From Phytohabitans aurantiacus (GTDB taxonomy: Bacteria; Actinomycetota; Actinomycetes; Mycobacteriales; Micromonosporaceae): a stretch of 64,000 bases of DNA. Positions 41,345 to 49,609 of this stretch are shown in pieces. Below the pieces are notes generated by a model. That model saw nothing but the letters and a program-made list of their open reading frames with translations. It searched no databases and had not been told where the DNA came from. Position numbers and translations under genes: made by a program. The stretch covers positions 1 to 64,000 of the forward strand of contig NZ_BSDI01000044.1 of NCBI RefSeq assembly GCF_027923225.1, read 5' to 3'. Numbering within the stretch: position 1 is the first letter of the stretch; the number at the start of each line of letters is the position of its first letter.

Positions 41345-41576
41345 ACGATCTATTCCAAGGGGAATGCGGCCTCACCCTCCGCACCCAGTCACGCCCAAGA
41401 TCCCGACAAAATCCCTGATTTTGTCGCATCCGCAGCGCTCGGAGGCAGCAACATCAGGGATTTCGCCGCCACGTCCGGGCGCGGGTCGTGTAGCCGCGGA
41501 CGGCGAGGCCGCGGGAGCGGCGGTCCTACGCGCGGCGGACGTCGCGGTAGCTCAATATCCCTTCGAATAGATCGTC
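41344..41576 (-). mobile_element. MITE-like dispersed repeat, copy B
   Basis: This 233-bp element has 18-bp terminal inverted repeats, GACGATCTATTCCAAGGG and CCCTTCGAATAGATCGTC, with one mismatch. The interior matches copy A at 1796-1996 in reverse orientation over about 160 bp, and the left end adds a short fragment (GCGGCCTCACCCTCCGC) in the other direction. It lies exactly between two convergent genes and its ends contribute bases to both stop codons (TAG at 41342-41344, TGA at 41577-41575). No transposase is encoded. Confidence 0.8.
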
Positions 41577-42798
41577 AGGGGCGCATGCCGAACAAGAAGC
41601 GGGTCACCGCGGTGCGCCGCACGAGCAGGTCGTACGCCGCCAGCGTGAGCGCGAGCGACGCCGCCACGAGCGCGAGGTACTTCACCAAGATCGACGCGTC
41701 CCACCGCACCACCTGATAGGCGACCGCCACGACGATCGGCTGGTGCAGGATGTAGAGCGGCAGCACGGCCGCGCCGAGATAGGCGTACGCGCGGGCCTTG
41801 CGACTCGGCGGTCTGGTGGCTCGCGCCGGGTCGGGCGCGGGCCGGCGGCGACGGTCGAGCAGGCCGAGGATGCCGGTCACCCAGCACCACCCGGCCACCC
41901 CGAAGAACGCGCGAGCGGTCATCGCCAGCGGCGTCAGCTCCGTGAACGGCTCGTCGACGGCCAGGAACAGCGGCATGCCGGCCGCGAACGCCGCGACGCC
42001 CACGACAGCGGCGATCACCGCGTCGCGGCGCATGGCCTCGCGGTATCGCCCGTCGGCCGCCATGACGAAGCCGAACAGGAAGAACAGCAGGTACGCCCAG
42101 CGACTCCAGCCGGCGAACGCCTCCTCCAGCCCGACCAGCGCACAGATGACCGCGATCGGCAGTGCCGGCAGCAGCACCAGGCCGCGGTGCCGCGTGACCG
42201 CCGCCGCGATCCCGTCACCGGTCGACGCGGCGCGACCGGCCAGCAGCCGCACCACCGCCGCCAGCATGAGCGAGAACGCCAGCAGCAGCACCACGAACCA
42301 CAGGTGCCCGGTCTCGAAGTGCTCGCCGCCGAGGATGAACGGGAAGTCGGCCAGGTCGAGGTGCACGTCGAAGAAGCTCAGCAGGAAGCGCGGGTACGAC
42401 TCGTCGTAACCGGGATCGGCGGCGCGCAGCCGCAGCCACTGCGGTATCGGGATGATCGTCAGCGTCGCGAACACCAGCGGCACGCCCAGCCGGAGCAGCC
42501 GCTCGACCGCGAACCCGCCCGGACCGCGCTTGCGCATCGAATGCCACGAGCCGAGCCCCGCGATCAGGAACAGGATCGGCATCGCCCACACCACCGCGAA
42601 CCCCGCCATGATCATGATGGCGCTCGTGGTCTCGGGGTTCTTGACGTAGTAGTCGTCTTCGGTGTCGAAGACCAGCGCCGAGTGGAAGAAGACCAGCCCC
42701 ACCACGACCAGCGCGCGGATCGCGTCGAGCTCAGGGCGCCGCTCGGCCGCCACCGGACGCGCCACTGCCCGTGCACTCGCTGGCTGTTCGCTGGCCAT
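41575..42798 (-). CDS. Acyltransferase 3 family membrane protein
   Basis: This 407-residue integral membrane protein starts at ATG 42798. It belongs to the acyltransferase 3 (PF01757) family, with RPELDAIRALVVVGLVFFHSALVF near the N terminus holding the conserved His, and about ten membrane spans. GHLWFVVLLLAFSLML and the ending AAVLPLYILHQPIVVAVAYQVVRW are typical. Members transfer acetyl or other acyl groups to polysaccharides, antibiotics or peptidoglycan at the membrane. The acceptor here is unknown. Its stop codon is partly formed by the right terminal repeat of dispersed element copy B. Confidence 0.85.
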   Translation of the reverse strand: MASEQPASARAVARPVAAERRPELDAIRALVVVGLVFFHSALVFDTEDDYYVKNPETTSAIMIMAGFAVVWAMPILFLIAGLGSWHSMRKRGPGGFAVERLLRLGVPLVFATLTIIPIPQWLRLRAADPGYDESYPRFLLSFFDVHLDLADFPFILGGEHFETGHLWFVVLLLAFSLMLAAVVRLLAGRAASTGDGIAAAVTRHRGLVLLPALPIAVICALVGLEEAFAGWSRWAYLLFFLFGFVMAADGRYREAMRRDAVIAAVVGVAAFAAGMPLFLAVDEPFTELTPLAMTARAFFGVAGWCWVTGILGLLDRRRRPAPDPARATRPPSRKARAYAYLGAAVLPLYILHQPIVVAVAYQVVRWDASILVKYLALVAASLALTLAAYDLLVRRTAVTRFLFGMRP

Positions 42799-42879
42799 AC
42801 CGACCCCCGCTGGTCGTCCCGACGCATCGATCCTGTCACCCCGACGGGCCGTCGCGCTGCCCCCTAACCGGCCGGAGGT

Positions 42880-43611
42880 ATGACCGCCGTCGATCTCGGG
42901 TACACCGGACGCATGAGGCGCTTGTGGTGGATCGTGGCTGGCGTGGCGGTCGCGGTGGTGGCCGCGGCGACCGTGCTCGTGGCGCTGGTCGAGGCCGCCC
43001 GCGACGGCGACGACGTGGTGCTGTCCGCGCCACGCGGCGACCGGGACTCGGCGACGTTCGAGCTGGTGAGCGGGGCGACCGTCGTGCTGGTTCGCTCGGC
43101 CGACCTGGGCGGCGACCTGTACCGGATCTCGGCTTCCCACCCCGACTCCCCGGACCGGCCGGACGTGATCGGCGAGGACGGCGTGGTCCGGCTGGCGCTG
43201 CCGGGCGGTACGTCCTCGGTCGACGTGCGGCTCAGCGCGGCGGTCGCCTGGCACGTGCGCATCGCGGCAGGCGCCGCCGACCAGCGGCTCGACCTCGGCG
43301 CCGGCCCGGTATCGGCCGTGGACCTGGCCGGCGGCGCCAACGCCATCGACCTCGTGCTGCCGTCCGCGGCCGGCACCCTTCCGGTACGGGTCACCGGCGG
43401 CGCCGGTCAGGTGAGCGTGCGGACGGCCGGTGGCGCCCCGGCCCGGGTACGGGTCGGCAGCGGCGCCGCTCAGGTCACTGTGGACGGTCAGGGCCACACC
43501 GGCGTGGCGGGCGGCACCGTCTTCGAACCGCCGCAGTGGGCCGCCGCCCGCGACCGGTACGACATCGACGTGGCGGCGGGAGTGTCGACGCTGACGGTGG
43601 CACGGCGCTGA
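42880..43611 (+). CDS. Single-span membrane protein, beta-rich exported domain
   Basis: A protein of 243 residues if ATG 42880 is used; ATG 42913 (MRRLWWIVAG) is an alternative because GGAGG lies too close to the first ATG. One membrane span (WWIVAGVAVAVVAAATVLVALVEA) is followed by a domain of regular Gly/Ala/Val strands (FELVSGATVVLVRSADLGG, AVAWHVRIAAGAADQRLDLG, VRVTGGAGQVSVRTAGG), like DUF4097/adhesin-type beta-helices. Function unknown. It is divergent from the acyltransferase and its stop lies two bases from that of the convergent TPR gene. Confidence 0.72.
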   Translation: MTAVDLGYTGRMRRLWWIVAGVAVAVVAAATVLVALVEAARDGDDVVLSAPRGDRDSATFELVSGATVVLVRSADLGGDLYRISASHPDSPDRPDVIGEDGVVRLALPGGTSSVDVRLSAAVAWHVRIAAGAADQRLDLGAGPVSAVDLAGGANAIDLVLPSAAGTLPVRVTGGAGQVSVRTAGGAPARVRVGSGAAQVTVDGQGHTGVAGGTVFEPPQWAAARDRYDIDVAAGVSTLTVARR

Positions 43612-43612
43612 C

Positions 43613-44983
43613 TCAGCGGCCCAGCGCGCGTGCCGCCTGTTCGAGCATCCCTACGAACTGGGTGATGGCGGGCTGGTTGGGGTGCCCCGGTGGCAGCGCC
43701 CTCAGCGCCGCGTGCGCCAGCTGGCGCGCTTCGTCGAACGCGCTGAGCGTCTTCGTCGCCACGCAGTACTGCCACAACGCCTGCGCGGCGCTGATGGCGA
43801 TCGGCGGGAACCGCGGGTCGCTGGGCTCCGCGAGCGCGATCGCGGAGCGCGCGTGCTTGACGGCTTCGAAGATGACCGCTGAATCTTTGCGAGCGTCGTA
43901 GAGCAGCACGAGCGCGTTGACGAGGTTGCCGATGGTGCCGGCTCGCTCGGTGTCGTCGCCCTCGGCTGTGCTGGCGGCCGTGCGGCCGGCCACGACGGCT
44001 TCGACCAGCACCGACACGTCGCCGCCGCGCTGGTACAGGTCGATGAGCGTGGTGGCGAGCGCACCCGACGCGCGGGACCGGCCGGCACCGCTCGCCTCGG
44101 CGGCGGCGACCGCGGATCGGCCGGCCCGCGCCGCCTCGGCCAGCTTCGCCTCGTCACCGGTGCGGGCGGCGGCGGTGCGCAGCAGTACACAGAGGATCGC
44201 GTGGGCGTGGGCCGCCGAAGCCTGGTCGTCGGCGCTCGCCTCGACCGCGAGCCGCGCGGTGTCGATGGCGAGGGCCAGCACCGCCGGGTCGTCTGTGGAC
44301 TGTGCCTGGAGTCGCAGCTGCTCGGCGGTGCCCAGCGGGTCGAACGGGTCGACGGTGACCGGTGTCGCCCTTTCCGAACGCGCTGGCTGGCGCTGCTTGG
44401 GCGGGCGTGGATTGCGCTCGGACTCCTCGACGACCATCCGCATGAACTGCCCGGACGGGTGCCCGCTGGTGGCGAGCTTGTCGGCCCACCGGCGGGCACC
44501 GGCGACGTCGCCCTCGGCGAGCATCGTCGTGACTAGATTGGACATCGAGTCGGCGACGCCGGCCTCGGCGCCCAGCAGGTAGTACCGCCGGGCCCCGGCG
44601 TCGTCGCCGCGAAGCCGCAGCAGGTTGCCGAGGCTGTTGTACGTGTCGACGTTGCCCCGGTCGGCGGCCGCCCGCCACCACCGCTCGGCCTCGTCGACCC
44701 GGCCGTCTTCCTTGTTGAGCACACCGAGGTTGTGCATCGCGCCCGCGTTGCCCGCGTCGGCCGCGCGCTGGAAACAGCCGTATGCCCGGTCGCGCCGGCC
44801 CAGTTCCAGGAAGAACGCGCCGATGTCGGAGAGCACGCTCATGTCGGTGGTGCCGGACGCGGCCGTCAGATGCTCTATGGCGCGGGCGTTGTCGCCACTC
44901 CGCATGGCCTGAATGGCGAGGCGCACCTGGTCCACAGAGGACTGGTCGCCGGGGTTCTTCTCTTTGCGGAACCGACCGAACAC
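43613..44983 (-). CDS. Tetratricopeptide/Sel1-type repeat protein
   Basis: This 456-residue cytoplasmic protein starts at GTG 44983 (VFGRFRKEKNPGDQ), with GGAAGGTGG before it. The N-terminal half has Sel1/TPR-type repeats: DIGAFFLELGRRDRAYGCFQRAADAGNAGAMHNLGVL, WWRAAADRGNVDTYNSLGNLL and YYLLGAEAGVADSMSNLV. The C-terminal half holds longer helical repeats like those of actinobacterial regulator or effector proteins (RTAASTAEGDDTERAGTIGNLVNALVLLY, ALRALPPGHPNQPAITQFVGML). Such proteins scaffold other proteins; there is no enzymatic domain. The start is uncertain, since the frame stays open to 45049. Confidence 0.82.
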   Translation of the reverse strand: MFGRFRKEKNPGDQSSVDQVRLAIQAMRSGDNARAIEHLTAASGTTDMSVLSDIGAFFLELGRRDRAYGCFQRAADAGNAGAMHNLGVLNKEDGRVDEAERWWRAAADRGNVDTYNSLGNLLRLRGDDAGARRYYLLGAEAGVADSMSNLVTTMLAEGDVAGARRWADKLATSGHPSGQFMRMVVEESERNPRPPKQRQPARSERATPVTVDPFDPLGTAEQLRLQAQSTDDPAVLALAIDTARLAVEASADDQASAAHAHAILCVLLRTAAARTGDEAKLAEAARAGRSAVAAAEASGAGRSRASGALATTLIDLYQRGGDVSVLVEAVVAGRTAASTAEGDDTERAGTIGNLVNALVLLYDARKDSAVIFEAVKHARSAIALAEPSDPRFPPIAISAAQALWQYCVATKTLSAFDEARQLAHAALRALPPGHPNQPAITQFVGMLEQAARALGR

Positions 44984-45045
44984 CCCGGGACCACCTTCCG
45001 CATCCGTGACGGTACGGATGCTAACAGTGGTTGGCAATACGTGGC

Positions 45046-45249
45046 TCACATGTTCATCACCGTCGGACAGGCAAGGAGCCGCGCGTCAAAGTGGATCACC
45101 TGGTTGAGCGTGAGATCCAGCAGCGTGACGGGGTGCGGCACGGCACCGCCGACGGCGCTTGTCACCAGGCTGGCCGCGATGCCAGCGAGCAGGAACGCGA
45201 CCGCGACGAGCGCGACTGCCAGGGGCGGGATAACGCGGTGGACGAGCAT
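45046..45249 (-). CDS. Small membrane peptide downstream of the MFS exporter
   Basis: A 67-residue reading frame from ATG 45249 with GGGAG eight bases upstream. It is one hydrophobic helix near residues 8-32 (IPPLAVALVAVAFLLAGIAASLV) followed by a short polar tail. It starts 38 bp after the MFS stop on the same strand and could be translated from the same message. I know no family for it; it could be a spurious frame in GC-rich DNA, but the ribosome site and membrane helix support it. Confidence 0.45.
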   Translation of the reverse strand: MLVHRVIPPLAVALVAVAFLLAGIAASLVTSAVGGAVPHPVTLLDLTLNQVIHFDARLLACPTVMNM

Positions 45250-45286
45250 GAGAGGCTCCCTTCAGGCCACTGTGGCCGGTCGACTC

Positions 45287-46870
45287 TCAGGATGCCGCCA
45301 CCGCGCTCGTGGCCGGATCGGCTGCTCGGTCTGGTGTGGACTGGATGGTCGGGCTCGGCGTGCGACTGGTGCGGAACGCCCACAGCAACAGGATCGCGCC
45401 CGCGAGTGCGATCACTGCCCCGCTAAGCGCCGTGACGTGCATGGCATCCACGAACGCCCGGTTCGCGGCGGCCGCCAGATCGGGCTGCCCGAGCGCACCG
45501 GCCACGTACCGGGTGTGCTCCGCGGACGACTCGGCGGCGGTCCGCGTCTCGGGTGGCAGGCCGCCGAGGGCGGGTGCGATCCGGTCCCGGTACGTGGTGG
45601 TGAGGACGGTACCGAGCACCGCGATGCCGAGCACGCTGCCGACCTGCCGCACGGTGTTGTTGACGGCCGAGCCGGCGCCCATCCGGTCCATCGGCAGCAC
45701 CGCGATCACGGCGGCCACGGTCGGTGCGATCACGGCGCCCATGGCCACCCCACTGATCGCGCCCACGGTGCAGAACCACACCAGCGGGGTGTCCACCTCG
45801 AACGTGAGGTTCGCGGCGAACGACGCGGCCACCACCAGCAGCGCGGTACCCGAAACGGCGGCCACCCCGAATCGCTTGACCAGGCGCGGGCCGAGCCCCG
45901 AACCGACCACGACACCGATCGCCCCGGGCACGAACGCCAGTCCGGTGTCCAATGCGGACATCCCGCGGGCGCCCTGCAGGTAGAAGTTGCCGTAGAACAT
46001 CTGCCCGGTGATGCCGAAGAACAGGGCGGCGAGCGCCAGGTTGCCGGCGGCGAACCGGCCGTTCCTGAACAGTCGCGGGTCGAAGCTCGGGTCCGGCGAC
46101 CGCCACTCCACCCTCACGAACAGCGCGATCAGGACCAGCCCGGCGGCGATCGGCGCCCACACCTCGACGCGCGCCCAGTCGGCGTCCTGCCCACCCTCGA
46201 TCAGCCCGTACGCGAGGGCCGCCAGGCCGGCCGTGGACAGGACGAGTCCCAGCGGATCGGGCCGGCGTCGCCGCTCGGCGCGCGGGTTTGGCGAGTACAC
46301 GATGATGCCGACCAAGGCGACCGCGACGATGGGCAGGTTGACCAGGAAGACCGACCCCCACCAGAAGTGGTCGACCAGCACGCCGCCGAGCAGCGGACCG
46401 AGCGCGACGCCGAGGCCGCTCGACGCCGACCAGGCGGCGATCGCGCCGGCCCGCCGTTCCGGCGGGAACGTCACGCCGATGATGGCCATCGACGTCGGCA
46501 TGATCATCGCGCCACCGAGGCCCATCAGGCCGCGGGCCAGGATCAGGCTCGTCGCGTCGCCGGCCCAGGCCGCCCAGACGGACGCCGCGCCGAACGCCGC
46601 CAGGCCGGCGACCAGGATCGTGCGATGCCCGTACCGGTCGCCGAGCGCGCCGGCGGCGAACAGCGCGGTGGCGAACAGCAGCGCGTACGAGCCGACCGCC
46701 CACTGCAGCTCGCCCGGCGTGGCGCCGAGGCCGCGCTGCGGGTCGGCCAGGTGTTCGAGAGCGATGCCGAGGATCGTCGTGTCGATCCAGATCAGCACCG
46801 CGGAGAGGACGAGAACGGACAGCACACGGCGTTGGCGACTGTGGGATAATGACAGGTCCCTGACGGTCAT
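45287..46870 (-). CDS. MFS drug exporter (EmrB/QacA, 14 spans)
   Basis: This 527-residue membrane protein of the DHA2 family starts at ATG 46870. It has about fourteen spans, with motif A as GALGDRYGHRTILVAG, an acidic residue in VLIWIDTTILGIAL (span 1) and motif C as SASSGLGVALGPLLGG (span 5), the antiporter signature. It should export drugs or metabolites in exchange for protons. It is divergent from a MarR gene, the usual arrangement for self-regulated efflux. Two near-identical palindromes lie in the gap and over its first codons. Codon 8 is a rare TTA. Confidence 0.93.
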   Translation of the reverse strand: MTVRDLSLSHSRQRRVLSVLVLSAVLIWIDTTILGIALEHLADPQRGLGATPGELQWAVGSYALLFATALFAAGALGDRYGHRTILVAGLAAFGAASVWAAWAGDATSLILARGLMGLGGAMIMPTSMAIIGVTFPPERRAGAIAAWSASSGLGVALGPLLGGVLVDHFWWGSVFLVNLPIVAVALVGIIVYSPNPRAERRRRPDPLGLVLSTAGLAALAYGLIEGGQDADWARVEVWAPIAAGLVLIALFVRVEWRSPDPSFDPRLFRNGRFAAGNLALAALFFGITGQMFYGNFYLQGARGMSALDTGLAFVPGAIGVVVGSGLGPRLVKRFGVAAVSGTALLVVAASFAANLTFEVDTPLVWFCTVGAISGVAMGAVIAPTVAAVIAVLPMDRMGAGSAVNNTVRQVGSVLGIAVLGTVLTTTYRDRIAPALGGLPPETRTAAESSAEHTRYVAGALGQPDLAAAANRAFVDAMHVTALSGAVIALAGAILLLWAFRTSRTPSPTIQSTPDRAADPATSAVAAS

Positions 46871-46904
46871 GCGGTAACCGTGGCACGATCGTCAGGTACC
46901 TGTC
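46851..46904. promoter_or_regulatory. Two MarR-type operators between exporter and regulator
   Basis: GTCAGGTACCTGTC at 46891-46904 and GACAGGTCCCTGAC at 46851-46864 (the same box on the other strand with one mismatch) are 40 bp apart. The first overlaps a TTGACA-like -35 box of the exporter; the second covers the exporter's first codons. The spacing allows binding of two dimers on the same face of DNA. Confidence 0.7.
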
Positions 46905-46922
46905 AATAGTACGGTGGGCAGA

Positions 46923-47384
46923 ATGGGATCCGTGACCGACGACAAGGAATGCTCGACCTTTCTGGTCCGCCACGCCTGGCTGAGCATGCGCGGCGTGGTG
47001 GCCGAGGCGCTGGACGAGCACGGGCTGTCGGTCGCGCAGTTCGCGTCGCTGATGATCCTCGCGGAGCAGCCCGGCGCGTCCGTCGCCGATGTGGCGCGCC
47101 GGGTGTCGACCGCCCGGCAGTCCGCGAACGAGATGCTCGGCGGCCTGGAGCGCGCCGGGCTCATCGAGCGCCGCCCGCATCCACAGGACCGCCGCGCGCA
47201 GCAGATCTTCCTCACCGACGCCGGCCACGCCCGGTACGACGCGGCGCGTCCGGCGGTCAAGGCGGTGGAAGACCGGCTCTCCGAGGGCTTCACGGCAGGC
47301 GAGCTGGCCGTGGTCAACGCGTGGTTGAGCCGGATGACCGCCGTGGGCGCTTCGCCCGGACGCGAGGAGCTGCCGACGCTCTGA
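46923..47384 (+). CDS. MarR-family transcriptional regulator
   Basis: This 153-residue regulator starts at ATG 46923. It has the MarR winged-helix: LSVAQFASLMILAEQPGASVADVARRVSTARQSANEMLGGLERAGLIERRPHPQDRRAQQIFLTDAGH, including the DNA-reading helix (VARRVSTARQSANEM) and the wing (RRPHPQDRRAQQIFLT). It is divergent from the MFS exporter and most probably represses it until a small ligand binds. Two operator-like palindromes lie in the shared promoter. Its last 71 bp overlap, tail to tail, the 3' end of the GntR-TetR gene on the other strand, so the two transcripts would be antisense to each other there. Confidence 0.9.
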   Translation: MGSVTDDKECSTFLVRHAWLSMRGVVAEALDEHGLSVAQFASLMILAEQPGASVADVARRVSTARQSANEMLGGLERAGLIERRPHPQDRRAQQIFLTDAGHARYDAARPAVKAVEDRLSEGFTAGELAVVNAWLSRMTAVGASPGREELPTL

Positions 47385-48267
47385 GGGCGTCGACGTGTGC
47401 CGCCACGCCGTCGAGCAGGCGCTGGAGCCCGTACTCGAAGACCGCGTCGAGGTCGTAGTCGAACTGGTGGCCGGAGACCTCCGCGAACGCCGGGAACCGG
47501 CCGGTGGCGACCACCGCGGCGATGGCCCGGCGCTGCGTCTCGATCCATTCGTCACTGGTCAGGCCGGTGTCCTGCTCGGCCCGCACCTCGGACTGGATGT
47601 TGAGCGCGGTGCCCCGCACGTGCCCGAACAGGGTCAGGTGGATGTGCATCGTGTCGCTCACGTCGAGCCCTAGCTCGCGCAGTGTGGCGAGGCTGAAGTC
47701 GGCGTAGGCGAGCACGTTCGGCAGGAGTTGCGGGCGCGTCATCGACAGCGCCTCGGCCGCCCACGGATGGCGGCGAAAGACCGTCCACATCAGACGTGCG
47801 GCGCGCTCCAGCGCCGCCCGCCAGTGCGGCGGCCGCGCCGGCAGCGGGCTCTCTCCGTGTACCGCGTCCACCATCGCGAGTACCAGCTCCTCCTTGCTCG
47901 CGACGTACCGGTACAGGGTCATCGTGGCCACGTCGAGGTCGGCGGCGATCCGGCGCATCGACAGCATCGCCAGCCCTTCGGCGTCGGCGAGCGCGACAGC
48001 GGTGCGGACGATCCGGTCGCGGCTGAGCTCCGGCTCGCGCCGCTCGCCTTTCTGATGTGGATGCCGGACTGTCGTGCCGGCGCCCGGCCTCGTGTCCACC
48101 AGCCCGGCTTCCCGTAGCGCGGCGATCGCCCGGGTCGCGGTGGCCATCGCCACTCCCCAGTCGCGAACGATCTGCCGCGTCGACGGCACCCGGTCACCCG
48201 GACGCAACCGGCCGGAGTCGATGCGGTCGCGGATGTCGGCGACGATCCGCTGGTACGGCTGCTCCAT
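47314..48267 (-). CDS. GntR-TetR hybrid transcriptional regulator
   Basis: This 317-residue protein starts at ATG 48267 behind GGGAGGCGGG. Residues 1-70 form a GntR winged helix (IVADIRDRIDSGRLRPGDRVPSTRQIVRDWGVAMATATRAIAALREAGLV). From about residue 80 a TetR DNA-binding domain follows (RDRIVRTAVALADAEGLAMLSMRRIAADLDVATMTLYRYVASKEELV), then a TetR_C ligand domain (LFGHVRGTALNIQSEV). Having two DNA-binding domains in one chain is a known but minor architecture in actinobacteria. It is divergent from a flavin monooxygenase and likely controls it through the 12-bp palindrome between them. Its 3' end overlaps the MarR gene. Confidence 0.9.
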   Translation of the reverse strand: MEQPYQRIVADIRDRIDSGRLRPGDRVPSTRQIVRDWGVAMATATRAIAALREAGLVDTRPGAGTTVRHPHQKGERREPELSRDRIVRTAVALADAEGLAMLSMRRIAADLDVATMTLYRYVASKEELVLAMVDAVHGESPLPARPPHWRAALERAARLMWTVFRRHPWAAEALSMTRPQLLPNVLAYADFSLATLRELGLDVSDTMHIHLTLFGHVRGTALNIQSEVRAEQDTGLTSDEWIETQRRAIAAVVATGRFPAFAEVSGHQFDYDLDAVFEYGLQRLLDGVAAHVDALRASAAPRVRAKRPRRSSGSTTR

Positions 48268-48283
48268 CCCGCCTCCCCAGAAG

Positions 48284-48295
48284 TGCACTAGTGCA
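48284..48295. promoter_or_regulatory. Palindromic operator between regulator and monooxygenase
   Basis: TGCACTAGTGCA is a perfect 12-bp palindrome 17 bp upstream of the GntR-TetR start and 38 bp before the monooxygenase start. It fits an autoregulatory site. A TACCGT hexamer lies six bases before the monooxygenase ATG, again suggesting a leaderless transcript. Confidence 0.55.
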
Positions 48296-48333
48296 TGTGT
48301 ACATCGTACGCACACCAACCCTACCGTTGCCGC

Positions 48334-49539
48334 ATGACGAACATCCTGATCTCCGGAGCCGGCGTCGCCGGGCTCGCCCTGGCACACTGGTCGCGCCGCT
48401 ACGGATTCACACCAACCATTGTGGAGCGGGCGCCCGCCCTGCGCTCCGGCGGGCAGGCCATCGACGTCCGCGGCACCGCCCGCGAAGTGGTGAGCCGGAT
48501 GGGTCTCATGGACGCCGTACGCGCGCACCACACCGGCACCCACGGCATCGCGTACGTCGACGCGACCGGCCGCCGGCGCGCCACCATGAGCGGCGACGCC
48601 ATGGGTGACTCCGGCGGCGTGATCGCCGAAATCGAGATCCTGCGCGGCGACCTGGTGCGGCTGCTCCAAGAGGCGGCCGGCGACATCGAGTACATCTACG
48701 GCGACATGATCACCGGCTTGAGCGAGGGCGCCGACGGTGTCAAGGCCACGTTCCGGCACGCGCCGGCGCGCACCTTCGACCTGGTGGTCGGCGCCGACGG
48801 GGTGCGCTCGGGTGTGCGGGCGCTGGCGTTCGGCGACGAGTCGCGGTTCGTGCGCGACCTCGGGTACTACATGTCGTACTTCCCCGCGCAGACCCGCCTC
48901 GACCTGGCCGGCTGGGAACTCATGCACAACCTCCCGGCCGGCAACGGTTTCGGCGGTCGCGCCTGCCTGCTGTACCCGATCCGCGACAGCGGCGAAGTGC
49001 GCGCGCTGCTGGCGTTCGCGGCGGCGCCCATGCCCGGCGAGGTCCGTGACGTGGCCGCGCAGAAGCGGCTCCTCGCGCGCGTCTTCGCCGGCGAGGGCTG
49101 GGAACTGCCCGGGCTGCTGGAGCAGTTGCGCGACACCGACGACCTGTACCTCAGCCGGGTCGGCGAGGTGCGCGTCGACCACTGGTCCAGCGGGCGGTCG
49201 GTGCTGCTCGGCGACGCCGCGTACGGCGGGTCGCTCGGCATGGGTACCAGCATGGCGCTCGTCGGCGCGTACGTCCTCGCCGGCGAACTGGCCACCGCCG
49301 GCGGCGACCACCGGACGGCACTCACGCGCTACGAGGCGGAAATGCGCGAGTACGTCCGGATCAACCAGAAGCGGCCGCCGGGCGGCGCCCGCGGGTTCCT
49401 GCCGCGGACCCGGCGCGGCATCTGGCTCCGCGACCAAGTCGTGCGGGCGATGCAGCACCTTCCGGGCGGTTCGGCGATGGCCGGAAACATCCAGAAGTCG
49501 GCCAACGCCATCACCCTGAAGGGGTACGAGCAAATTTGA
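48334..49539 (+). CDS. FAD-dependent monooxygenase (TetX/PHBH-like)
   Basis: This 401-residue flavoprotein starts at ATG 48334. It has the dinucleotide loop ILISGAGVAGLALAHWSRRYGF, the middle motif FDLVVGADGVRSGVRAL (the DG fingerprint), and GRSVLLGDAAYGGSLGMGTSMALVGAYVLA (the GD motif that binds FAD and substrate). It hydroxylates an aromatic or polyketide-like compound; the closest functional analogy is the tetracycline-modifying type, but the substrate is not proven. With the divergent GntR-TetR regulator it forms a possible inducible detoxification module. No partner reductase is needed for this class. Confidence 0.9.
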   Translation: MTNILISGAGVAGLALAHWSRRYGFTPTIVERAPALRSGGQAIDVRGTAREVVSRMGLMDAVRAHHTGTHGIAYVDATGRRRATMSGDAMGDSGGVIAEIEILRGDLVRLLQEAAGDIEYIYGDMITGLSEGADGVKATFRHAPARTFDLVVGADGVRSGVRALAFGDESRFVRDLGYYMSYFPAQTRLDLAGWELMHNLPAGNGFGGRACLLYPIRDSGEVRALLAFAAAPMPGEVRDVAAQKRLLARVFAGEGWELPGLLEQLRDTDDLYLSRVGEVRVDHWSSGRSVLLGDAAYGGSLGMGTSMALVGAYVLAGELATAGGDHRTALTRYEAEMREYVRINQKRPPGGARGFLPRTRRGIWLRDQVVRAMQHLPGGSAMAGNIQKSANAITLKGYEQI

Positions 49540-49609
49540 TCACGATTTCGTCGAACTCCTGACCGGCGCATTCCGTTCATCGAGGTAGGCGCCGGTGGGG
49601 GGAGCCATC

